Source: Alteromonadaceae bacterium M269 (GTDB taxonomy: Bacteria; Pseudomonadota; Gammaproteobacteria; Enterobacterales; Alteromonadaceae). From it: a stretch of DNA of 64,000 bases. Of this stretch, positions 39,150 to 47,063 are shown in pieces; position 1 is the first letter of the stretch, and each line of letters opens with the position of its first letter. The position numbers and the translations under genes were made by a program. The notes below the pieces were generated by a model. That model had not been told where the DNA came from and made no database searches. It saw only the letters and a list, made by a program, of their open reading frames with translations. Where the stretch lies: the NCBI GenBank assembly GCA_004353515.1, contig SMNZ01000001.1:558001-622000 (forward strand), written 5' to 3'.

Positions 39150-39386
39150 TTAGCTTTGTGCTGTATCTAGATAAATAAGCTCTGATATGGATTGTTCTAG
39201 CGCGAATACAGTTCCACCAAGACTAATAACCATTGGTCCTTTAAAAGGAGAGCGACGGACACAATGGACTTCTTGCCCTTGTTCAAAACCCATTTCAGCA
39301 AGCCTTTCGGCTAACTTATCTTCGATATCGGGTGATACCTTGCCAACAATGGCTGATTGGTTCTTTGGAAGTTCCCACAATTGCAT
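39150..39386 (-). CDS. feoA: Ferrous iron transport protein A
   Basis: 78-residue cytoplasmic SH3-like protein. The FeoA signature is visible in LAERLAEMGFEQGQEVHCVRRSP and in the strand ending GGTVFALEQSISELI. It supports FeoB activity. First gene of a feoAB operon, with a palindromic Fur-like site about 110 bases upstream. Confidence 0.93.
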   Translation of the reverse strand: MQLWELPKNQSAIVGKVSPDIEDKLAERLAEMGFEQGQEVHCVRRSPFKGPMVISLGGTVFALEQSISELIYLDTAQS

Positions 39387-39496
39387 AAATTTACAACTTT
39401 GTTAAGTGATTGGCTCAAGACGTAAAATTTAACATCTTAAAGCGTTAGTTAGTACGTTTGGTTAACAAAATACCACAATGAATCAAACTGATGGAA

Positions 39497-39515
39497 GTAA
39501 TAATAATTATTATTT
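39497..39515 (-). promoter_or_regulatory. Fur-like palindrome upstream of feoAB
   Basis: AATAATAATTATTATT (39499-39514) is a perfect 16-base palindrome resembling an AT-rich Fur operator. The rest of the 504-base gap 39387-39890 is AT-rich and shows no gene I can support. Confidence 0.6.
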
Positions 39516-39890
39516 GTATTTGGGCTGTAACTTAAAACTGACTATGATGACAGCTACCAATGTTGTTGCTGGGCATAGATTAGTTTTAATTTGTTGATAG
39601 CTCCAAGCAATTGAACACTTCAATATCAATTAGGCAATCCTCTCGAGGACAACTACTCTCAGTTTGTTATAAAAGAAGCTATGGAGCATACCTCTCTTGA
39701 ATGCTGCTATCTGTCTCAGTAAAGTATGAAAAATGATGAATTACTTGAGCTTCACGGTTGGCTAATCTTGTTTATAAAAGGAAAGTTATTTATCAACATG
39801 TTCCAGGATACATGAAAACTCCTTGAGAGTTTGTTAATCTATTGTCTGAATTACTCCTATTAATAAAAATATAGTCCAAAGTATAATATT

Positions 39891-40634
39891 ATGAAGTTCA
39901 ATAACTTTAAACCAAAACTACAACCACAATCTATAAAAATTGATGAGTTCGCTTCTAATATTGAATTTTTTATGAACAAGTTTAACGAAATTATTCTTGT
40001 AGTAGTTAATTATAATGAAAGATTTTACTCACGTAGGTTGTTTTTAGAATATGAAATTGAATTTCCAGAAGGTTTAATTAAAGCAATTGATAAACGGAAA
40101 GCTGAATTCCTAGCAGGAAGGCTTGCAGCTAAGCACGCTCTTCAAGCAATAGGAAAGCAAGCTGTGACTATAAATATAAGCGACCATCGGTCACCACAAT
40201 GGCCTGAGGATATTGTGGGGGCTATAACTCATAATTCGAACAAAGCTTTTTGCCTAATGGGAAGTATAGGACAAGCTAAGTATATCGGTATTGATCATGA
40301 AGATATACTCTGCAATTATCAAGCTAATCAGATAAGTAAGCAAGTATGCCATCCAAGTGAATTGGATTTATTAATTGCTTATGGTTTAGAGTTTCATATT
40401 GCGGTATCGTTAATTTTTTCTGCTAAAGAAAGCATATTTAAAGCATTATATCCATTTGTTAAAATGTATTTCGGTTTTAAAAGTGCATACTTGCATTCTG
40501 TTAATCTATGTAAACACGAATTGATATTCTGTTTGGAGGATAAATTGTTTGGTAAAGCAGAGATTAAAGGAAAAAATAAGATAAAGTGTTTTTTTGAAAT
40601 ATCCTCTAAAACGATAACGACACTAATTTATTGA
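39891..40634 (+). CDS. 4'-phosphopantetheinyl transferase (EntD/Sfp superfamily)
   Basis: 247 residues. The family motifs are in order: KAEFLAGRLAAKHAL, SPQWPEDIVGAITHN (the WPxxxxGSxTH element, with Ala for Ser), YIGIDHEDI (Mg-binding Asp and Glu) and IFSAKESIFKALYP (catalytic Glu/Lys). It transfers the phosphopantetheine arm from CoA to carrier domains. It lies between the NRPS and PKS clusters and could activate carriers of both. No strong ribosome site precedes the ATG; a Met about 27 residues in is an alternative start. Base composition is markedly AT-rich, closer to the scar region downstream than to the NRPS genes. Confidence 0.88.
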   Translation: MKFNNFKPKLQPQSIKIDEFASNIEFFMNKFNEIILVVVNYNERFYSRRLFLEYEIEFPEGLIKAIDKRKAEFLAGRLAAKHALQAIGKQAVTINISDHRSPQWPEDIVGAITHNSNKAFCLMGSIGQAKYIGIDHEDILCNYQANQISKQVCHPSELDLLIAYGLEFHIAVSLIFSAKESIFKALYPFVKMYFGFKSAYLHSVNLCKHELIFCLEDKLFGKAEIKGKNKIKCFFEISSKTITTLIY

Positions 40635-40729
40635 GCAAGATCTTACTCTATTGAGTTTTTTAGTTGCCATAATCCATTATATGGATTTCAAGGCTTGCGT
40701 CTGTGTACATCTTTTTCACTGTAGTACTT

Positions 40730-40891
40730 TTATAATTTTAGTTCTTTTAAATGTTCAGCATCAGTCGTGCCATATTTGCATTTCCAGTTGTATTAAGAGG
40801 ATATGATCTCGTACTTACGACAGATATCATTACCTTTAATGCCTTGATCTTTCTCCTGAACTAGCACCAATCCATCGATGATAGTTTTCAT
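40730..40891 (-). pseudogene. IS3-family OrfA remnant
   Basis: The minus strand encodes MKTIIDGLVLVQEKDQGIKG and then NDICRKYEI, an in-frame stop, and YNWKCKYG, a helix-turn-helix pattern typical of IS3-family OrfA. The frame ends after about 53 codons, so only the N-terminal part survives. It starts directly after the stop of the OrfB remnant (TAATATG), indicating a second, separate element or a tandem insertion. Confidence 0.65.
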
Positions 40892-40892
40892 A

Positions 40893-41742
40893 TTATGCCG
40901 CCTGCTTTGTATATTCAACAGGTGGCACATAGTTTCGTGAACTACGAGATCGAACATGGTTGTAATGCTCACGCCATAGGTCAATTTCATATCTTGCTTC
41001 TTCGAGTACTCTGAACTAGTGATGATTCAAATATTCATTTCTAAACCTCCCGTTTAAGTTCTCCACAAAGGTATTCTGTGTTGACTTACCTCTCGGGATA
41101 AAACCCAACATCACAGAGGTTTATTTGTCTCAAAAGAAATTAGTCTTGTTCGTAAATTCAGTGCCGTTGTCATAGATAACTTTTTTGGGCTTTCCTCGTT
41201 GCTCAATAAGTTAATGAAGGAAACTAGCCACTTGTTGTCCACTGATCGATATCGATACCAGTTGCCCAACCATTCCTCGGGAGTAATCATCAACAAGATT
41301 AAGCAACCCGAAACGCCTTCCATTGCTTAGCTGGTTTGATAAAAATCCATCGGCCATCTTTAATTGAGGACGGTAGGCACTTTCATCGGTTGCCTTGGTC
41401 GAGTCAGCTTCTTATGTTTCTTCGTCCACACTTGCAGCAATTCTTCAGTGTACAAACGATAAGTGCGTACGATTGACAAACAAACCTACGGCTTTCAGCA
41501 GATCATGTAGCATCAGATACCCATATCTCGGATATTGTGCGTATTGTGCGGCAAGAGCCTTGAGCCTCGTTTTAACAGCCTTGCCACTTCTAACAACTTA
41601 TAAGCTAGCATCTTTACTACGCCAGTTATAAAATGTGCCTTATGGTATGCTCATATCACGACAGATGTCGTCTACATTGGCTCTAGCATCTTGCTGTTTG
41701 ATAGCTTTGATGATTTGTTCTTCGCTGTAACGCTTTTTCATT
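40893..41742 (-). pseudogene. Decayed IS3-family transposase (OrfA start plus OrfB)
   Basis: On the minus strand a degenerate OrfA (MKKRYSEEQIIKAIKQQDAR ... DICRDMSIP, stop, TFYNWRSK) leads into a broken OrfB. Recognisable pieces are RYGYLMLHDLL, RPRQPMKVP, WPMDFLSNQLSNGRRFG and NLVDDYSRG (first catalytic Asp region), GKPKKVIYDNGTEF (second Asp), FVENLNGRFRNEYL (catalytic Glu) and the C-terminus RNYVPPVEYTKQAA. Several in-frame stops and frameshifts make it inactive. The pattern suits the IS407-like branch of IS3. Confidence 0.8.
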
Positions 41743-42676
41743 TCAAGATTTCCTTTATTTCCAGTTTATTAAAACTTTCATCAATGTCATGGTTATAAAT
41801 TGGGGAGAAAGGTCATCATCAACTTTTTTATCCCGCAAAATCAGTCAACTCAAGTAAACCTTAAAAAGAATGTGTTATTTACTGAGATTGAAGAGTTGGT
41901 TCAATAAGTCGTGGTGGTTGAGGAGGAGGGGAATAATAATACTTTGACACAGCAAACTATGAACAAAAGTCTAATATATTGATCCATGACGAGGTTTTGC
42001 AGTGATGGGAAAAACCTATAATTATTATGACGATGAATTACATAAAGTCATTGAGCAAATAAATCCCCTGTGTGTTCAGTAAGATTATCACGTCCAAGTA
42101 AGCTTATAATTCTCGGTTTGTCATCAAGAGCCAACATCCAAAAATTACATCGTAGAGACGAAATGGAAGATGCTAGCCAGTCGAATAGTCTTCCTTTGCG
42201 TGAAACATCAAGAAAAAATAAAGAAGCAAGACCAACTTACTTTTAGTTTGTAAGACAAAACTAGCTTATTCATAAGGCGGGTTATTTACGATTGACCGAA
42301 GATCAAACTCAACTGCTGCAAATACCGTTTAATTATAAATAATTTCCTTCTCAAATAGTTAATAAAATCCTGATACACAAAAGTGTCATAGCATTGTATA
42401 CAGTTCTTAGTTTGTAATGACTACTATAAGTACGCTTGGTTCGAAGCAGGTTATACAATCGTGGCAAAATTTCAACTGATTTACGAAACAAATTACTAAT
42501 AATCGTTTTGTATAGAAAAATTGACAAATTAATAACACCCGTAGCTATTACTGTCAGCAATTATGATAAGCGGTTCGTATAACGGTTTCAGGTTGGTTTT
42601 TTTAATCTTTGTAAAATATGTTAAAAGAAATATTGACTTTTGTTTTATTAGATGTAGAAATAAATAACCTATTTAA
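41743..42676. other. AT-rich region without recognisable gene
   Basis: About 930 bases between the IS remnant and the thioesterase gene. Both strands carry only short frames with frequent stops. I recognise no product, RNA or operator. It looks like decayed sequence, and some may be further IS debris. Confidence 0.5.
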
Positions 42677-43489
42677 ATGGATGTAAATGTTGTCTATAAA
42701 AATTATATTGGTAATGGTATGAATAGTATTATACAGGAATTTAGGAAATCCGGAGCAAAAGACGATGGCAGTGTAATATGCTTTTCTTTTGCCGGCGGCG
42801 GGGCAAATAGTTTTTGTGATTGGGGTAGTTATTTGCCAGCAAATATTGGGTTATATGCAGTGAGGTTGCCCGGAAGGGAAACCCGTATGAATGAAGAGCC
42901 CCATAACTCATTGTCAGATTTGTTGGATGAGTTATCGAATGACAACCACTTTAAGCAGTTGATAAGTAAGCCATTATTTTTGTACGGACACAGCCTTGGG
43001 GCACTGATTGCATATGAGCTAGCATGTCGATTGAAGCTATTAAGCAACCCAAACCTTCTATCTTTGATTGTTTCTGGAAGAGTCGCACCTCAATGCGCAC
43101 TGAATAGACCTCCTATTCACAACCTTTCAGATAAAGAATTCATTGGTTCCCTTAAATCATTAGGCGGTACACCAGAAGAAGTCCTGTCCGATGAAAAATT
43201 AATGAATGTGTTAATTCCGATACTTAGAGCTGATTTTTCAATCAATGAAAATTATGTATATCGGGATAGAGAAAAACTGTCTTGTAATATTTCTGCATTT
43301 GGTGGATTAGTTGATTCTGAAGTTACAAGAGCGCAGATGAATCAATGGAAAGAAGTAACGGATGGTAATTTAAATGTGCGCATGATTCCTGGGGATCACT
43401 TCTTTATTAGAAGTGCGAAAACGTTGTTTCTAAGAATGCTTTCGATTGAAATAATCAATCAACTAAAGCTTTTTAAACAAAAAACGTAA
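42677..43489 (+). CDS. Type II thioesterase
   Basis: 270-residue alpha/beta hydrolase of the GrsT/RifR editing thioesterase group. It shows ICFSFAGGGANSF near the N-terminus, the nucleophile Ser106 in LYGHSLGAL, and a C-terminal catalytic His241 in IPGDHFFI. Such enzymes remove wrong or stalled acyl groups from carrier domains. It opens the second biosynthetic cluster, 84 bases before the dehydrogenase gene; whether it serves the PKS, the NRPS or both is not shown by the sequence. AT-rich like its upstream neighbours. Confidence 0.9.
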   Translation: MDVNVVYKNYIGNGMNSIIQEFRKSGAKDDGSVICFSFAGGGANSFCDWGSYLPANIGLYAVRLPGRETRMNEEPHNSLSDLLDELSNDNHFKQLISKPLFLYGHSLGALIAYELACRLKLLSNPNLLSLIVSGRVAPQCALNRPPIHNLSDKEFIGSLKSLGGTPEEVLSDEKLMNVLIPILRADFSINENYVYRDREKLSCNISAFGGLVDSEVTRAQMNQWKEVTDGNLNVRMIPGDHFFIRSAKTLFLRMLSIEIINQLKLFKQKT

Positions 43490-43572
43490 TTGTATTAGTG
43501 TATTTATTTTTATTTATGGCATGGCGCTTTAGTCGTTAATATTTAGGTTAGTTTAAGTTAGAGAGGGTTTAC

Positions 43573-44421
43573 GTGGATATAATCGGAGTGATTGGTGCAG
43601 GTGTGATGGGACAGGGGTTAGCTCAAGACCTGGCTCAACACGGGTATCAGGTTTTATTGAATGATATTAGTGAAGAAATACTTGACGATGCTAAGCGCAG
43701 AATTAAGCAGAATTTACGTGCACAAAGGATGTTAGGGAACACATCCGAAAGTGGTGAAACAACCGATCAAATTATGGCACGTATCACAACCTCTACAACT
43801 TTAGATTTCCTTAGTGACGCTCAATTTGTTGTAGAAAATGTTACTGAAAAATGGGATATAAAAAAGGAAATTTACCCGCAAATAGACAAGATATGCAGGG
43901 ATGATGTCGTTTTTGCAGTCAACACATCAGCAATTTCTATTACTAAAGTTGGATCACTCACTAACCGACCAGAAAAGGTATTAGGTATTCACTTTATGAA
44001 TCCCGTCCCTATGAAAAATACGGTCGAATTAATCCAAGGCTATCACACATCAGAAGAGTCTCTAGAGACAGCAAGACAATTTCTCAGCGGTTTCAATAAA
44101 GAATCTGTTTTAGTTAATGACGCACCAGGATTTGTGTCAAACCGCGTATTGATGCTGACGATTAACGAAGCTGCTTACTTGGTTCAGGACGGAGTCGCAG
44201 ACGCTGCAGACGTCGACAAGATCTTCATAAACTGTTTTGGTCACACCATGGGGCCTTTAGCAACGGCTGACTTGATTGGGCTGGACACGATTTTATATTC
44301 GGTCGAAGTGCTCTATGAAAGCTTTAATGACAGCAAATATCGGCCTTGTCCTTTATTAAAGAAAATGGTCGATGCCGGGCTGCATGGCTGTAAGAACGGA
44401 CAAGGCTTCTTTAAATATTAA
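43573..44421 (+). CDS. 3-hydroxyacyl-CoA-dehydrogenase-like enzyme of the (hydroxy/methoxy)malonyl-ACP pathway
   Basis: 282 residues with an NAD-binding Rossmann start (IGVIGAGVMGQGLAQDLAQ) and the family signatures VVENVTEKWDIK, LGIHFMNPVPM (catalytic His region) and APGFVSNRVLML. In isolation it reads as a 3-hydroxybutyryl-CoA dehydrogenase. Its neighbours, a free ACP, an acyl-CoA-dehydrogenase homologue and an FkbH-like protein, make it the FkbK/ZmaG counterpart, oxidising the glyceryl unit on the ACP. GTG start behind GAGAGG. Confidence 0.87.
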   Translation: MDIIGVIGAGVMGQGLAQDLAQHGYQVLLNDISEEILDDAKRRIKQNLRAQRMLGNTSESGETTDQIMARITTSTTLDFLSDAQFVVENVTEKWDIKKEIYPQIDKICRDDVVFAVNTSAISITKVGSLTNRPEKVLGIHFMNPVPMKNTVELIQGYHTSEESLETARQFLSGFNKESVLVNDAPGFVSNRVLMLTINEAAYLVQDGVADAADVDKIFINCFGHTMGPLATADLIGLDTILYSVEVLYESFNDSKYRPCPLLKKMVDAGLHGCKNGQGFFKY

Positions 44422-44479
44422 GTGCGTCTAACGCATTCAAAACAATGAACAAACCAAAATAATGAATTGGAGAATAACT

Positions 44480-44725
44480 GTGGAAGAGACAAAAATTCAA
44501 ATCAAAGACTTTTTCAGTCGCTTTTTTGATGTAGACAACTTAGCTGATGACATCGACATATTCGCAAATGGCTATGTCAACTCACTTTTTGCTATGCAGT
44601 TGATTAGTTGGATTGAAAAAGAATTTTCTGTTGCCGTCGAAGATGATGATCTTCAGTTGACAAATTTTAATTCAGTCAACGCCATTACTGGCTTCATCGA
44701 ACGCAAGTCGTCAATAGTCGCTTAG
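44480..44725 (+). CDS. Discrete acyl carrier protein (FkbJ/ZmaD-like)
   Basis: A small carrier protein of 81 residues, with the phosphopantetheine Ser35 in GYVNSLFAMQL. Asn replaces the usual Asp of the DSL motif, a variation I associate with ACPs of the methoxymalonyl and hydroxymalonyl pathways. It would carry the glycerate-derived unit while it is oxidised to hydroxymalonyl. The GTG at 44480 has GGAGA six bases upstream; the in-frame ATG at 44462 (87 residues) lacks a ribosome site. It lies 38 bases before the dehydrogenase homologue. Confidence 0.85.
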   Translation: MEETKIQIKDFFSRFFDVDNLADDIDIFANGYVNSLFAMQLISWIEKEFSVAVEDDDLQLTNFNSVNAITGFIERKSSIVA

Positions 44726-44763
44726 GGCTTGGATTGTAAAAGCTAGATATAGGGAGTAATGCC

Positions 44764-45915
44764 ATGAACGACACTGATCAAATGACCCAATATCAGGCAG
44801 AGTTTCGGGCGTTTGCACAAGATCAGGTAGAACCTTATGCAGCGGAGCATGATCGCAGCCAAAAGATTGCTGATCATATTGTACCTCAACTTGCTCAGAG
44901 AGGGTATCTAGCTCCTTTTCTTGATAAGAAATGGATGGGCAAATGTTTAGATATGGTGACTATAAGTCTACTGCATGAGGAAATTGGAGCAGCTTGTTCA
45001 TCGGTACGCAGTCTGTTAACTGTGCATGGTATGGCTGCAAGTGCCATAAATCGTTGGGGTAAAAGTGCTTTACAGGATAAGGTTTTGCCGGCATTGGTTC
45101 ATGGTGATCTTATTGGCGCATTTGCCTTAAGTGAGCCAAATGCTGGTAGCGATCTGGAAGGTATTGAGACAACGGCAACGTTGCACAAAGATGGCTATGT
45201 TCTCAACGGAAAAAAGAAATGGATAACCTTTGGACAGTTGGCTGACTTATACCTTTTACTGGCAAAGTCTGAGAAAGGCCCCATCGCTTTTATCGTAGAA
45301 CGGCAACTTGCTGGTTTAGACGTGGTACCCATTGATGGTATGACAGGGACGCGCGGTTCAATGGTGGCACAACTGAATTTCAATGATGTTCTTGTCCCAC
45401 ATGAAAATGTGTTGGCATCACCTGCATTTGGTAATGCGGTTATGCTCAATGCGCTGAATTTTGGACGTTTGTCTGTAGCTTCTGGTTCTGTCGGTATTAT
45501 CCAGGCCTGCTTAAACGCTAGTCTCGTGTATGCGGACAAAGTTCAACGATTTGGCGAACCTTTGCGCAACCATCAACTCATCGCTCAGATGATCAGCAAT
45601 ATGACAACAGACCTAGCAGCATCACGCTTGTTATGTCGGGCTGCTGCAGAGTCGATTGATAAAGATACGCCTGATCACGTGCAATCGACTTTCTTAGCAA
45701 AGTATTTCTCGTCTACTGCGGCAATGCGTGCGGCCACTAATACAGTGCAGATCCACGGTGCCAACGGTTGCAACGAATCGTTCCCGGCAGAACGCCTGAT
45801 GCGTGACGCTAAAGTGATGGAAATTATTGAAGGCACGACTCAGATCCTGCAAGTCAATATTGCTGAACTTGAATACCAGAGTCACAGACAGCGAAGTAAA
45901 AACTTAACGCGTTAA
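44764..45915 (+). CDS. Acyl-CoA-dehydrogenase-like flavoenzyme of the extender-unit pathway
   Basis: 383 residues of the acyl-CoA dehydrogenase fold: FALSEPNAGSD (FAD/substrate loop), KKWITFGQLADLYLLLAK, FGEPLRNHQLIAQMI, and IIEGTTQILQ near the C-terminus where the catalytic Glu is expected. In FkbI/ZmaE-type enzymes this fold acts on ACP-bound hydroxy intermediates instead of CoA esters. Linked tightly to the ACP, FkbH-like and dehydrogenase genes, it should help oxidise glyceryl-ACP to hydroxymalonyl-ACP. A fatty-acid beta-oxidation role is less likely in this cassette. Confidence 0.87.
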   Translation: MNDTDQMTQYQAEFRAFAQDQVEPYAAEHDRSQKIADHIVPQLAQRGYLAPFLDKKWMGKCLDMVTISLLHEEIGAACSSVRSLLTVHGMAASAINRWGKSALQDKVLPALVHGDLIGAFALSEPNAGSDLEGIETTATLHKDGYVLNGKKKWITFGQLADLYLLLAKSEKGPIAFIVERQLAGLDVVPIDGMTGTRGSMVAQLNFNDVLVPHENVLASPAFGNAVMLNALNFGRLSVASGSVGIIQACLNASLVYADKVQRFGEPLRNHQLIAQMISNMTTDLAASRLLCRAAAESIDKDTPDHVQSTFLAKYFSSTAAMRAATNTVQIHGANGCNESFPAERLMRDAKVMEIIEGTTQILQVNIAELEYQSHRQRSKNLTR

Positions 45916-45972
45916 GTGATTTTCACCGAATACACAACTAATAATCGTCATTTATGTAATGGTAGAAAAAAA

Positions 45973-47034
45973 ATGAGTGAACATAAGATCAAGGTTTTGA
46001 TATGGGATCTGGATAATACCCTTTGGGATGGTGTCCTGCTTGAAGATAAATCAGTCAGCCTTAAACCAGGTGTCAAGGATGTCATTAAAGAATTAGACCG
46101 CCGCGGTATCTTGCAATCTATTGCCAGTAAGAATGCCCATGATGATGCAATGGCTAAGCTAAAAGAATTCTCACTTGATGAGTATTTTTTATACCCTCAG
46201 ATTAATTGGAATTCAAAATCTGAGAGTGTTGATACGATCACTAAAAGTATCAATGTTGGTATTGACACCATTGCATTTATTGATGATCAACCTTTTGAAA
46301 GGGAAGAGGTTGCTTTCGTACACAAAGACGTTTTGTGTCTAGAAGACAGTGAAGCACTGTCTTTATTGGAACGCCCAGAATTTATGCCTCGTTTTGTCAC
46401 GGCAGACTCTAAAAACAGGCGCTTGATGTACATGAATGACATTGAACGCAATAAGCAGGAAGAGAGCTTCAGTGGTCCAGCGGATAAGTTTTTAGCAACG
46501 CTTGATTTAAAAATGACGCTGTCTCCAGCCTCAGAGGAAGACTTAAAGCGCGCAGAAGAATTAACCCAAAGAACACATCAGCTAAATACCACAGGCTATA
46601 CCTATAACTATGATGAACTACGAGAATTCGTCGAATCTGATGACCATGATTTATTGATTGCGAGCCTCAGTGATAAGTACGGTACATACGGAAAAATAGG
46701 TCTTTGTCTGGTTGAACGTGGGCAGAAATTCTGGACATTGAAATTGTTACTAATGTCCTGCCGAGTGATGTCTCGCGGTGTCGGGACGGTGATGATTAAT
46801 CATTTGATCAGCGAAGCGAATAAAGCCGGGGTGACCTTGCGTGCGGAGTTTGTCCAGACAGACCGTAATCGGATGATGTTCATAACCTACCGTTTGGGTA
46901 ACTTCGAAATTATCGATCAGGACGGCGATAAATACATGCTCGAAAACAACTGCCAGAACGTTGCAGAAACACCAGCCTATGTATCTCTCAATGTTGTTAG
47001 AAATGAAAGGGTTGACTTGGTTGAAGCCGTGTAA
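45973..47034 (+). CDS. FkbH-like HAD-family protein (glyceryl-ACP formation)
   Basis: 353 residues with an N-terminal HAD domain, catalytic Asp12 and Asp14 in IWDLDNTLWDG, and IAFIDDQPFEREEV. The C-terminal half is GNAT-like (LIASLSDKYGTYGKIGLCLV, LLMSCRVMSRGVGTVMINHL). This two-domain layout defines FkbH, which takes 1,3-bisphosphoglycerate and loads a glyceryl unit onto the partner ACP. The frame extends to a GTG at 45916, but the ATG at 45973 gives the family's usual N-terminus. Last enzyme of the four-gene extender cassette; no O-methyltransferase (FkbG) is seen. Confidence 0.9.
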   Translation: MSEHKIKVLIWDLDNTLWDGVLLEDKSVSLKPGVKDVIKELDRRGILQSIASKNAHDDAMAKLKEFSLDEYFLYPQINWNSKSESVDTITKSINVGIDTIAFIDDQPFEREEVAFVHKDVLCLEDSEALSLLERPEFMPRFVTADSKNRRLMYMNDIERNKQEESFSGPADKFLATLDLKMTLSPASEEDLKRAEELTQRTHQLNTTGYTYNYDELREFVESDDHDLLIASLSDKYGTYGKIGLCLVERGQKFWTLKLLLMSCRVMSRGVGTVMINHLISEANKAGVTLRAEFVQTDRNRMMFITYRLGNFEIIDQDGDKYMLENNCQNVAETPAYVSLNVVRNERVDLVEAV

Positions 47035-47063
47035 ACCCAATCAACCCATCGGGAGAATTTGTA

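Noticed and set aside
40793-40990. 65-codon minus-strand frame overlapping the IS remnant as a novel small protein
   Set aside because: It is a fusion of two frames of decayed IS3 OrfB and OrfA sequence, not an independent gene.
43573-45915. Beta-oxidation genes (hydroxyacyl-CoA and acyl-CoA dehydrogenases)
   Set aside because: No thiolase or enoyl hydratase is present, and an ACP and FkbH-like gene are interleaved; the extender-unit pathway explains all four genes.
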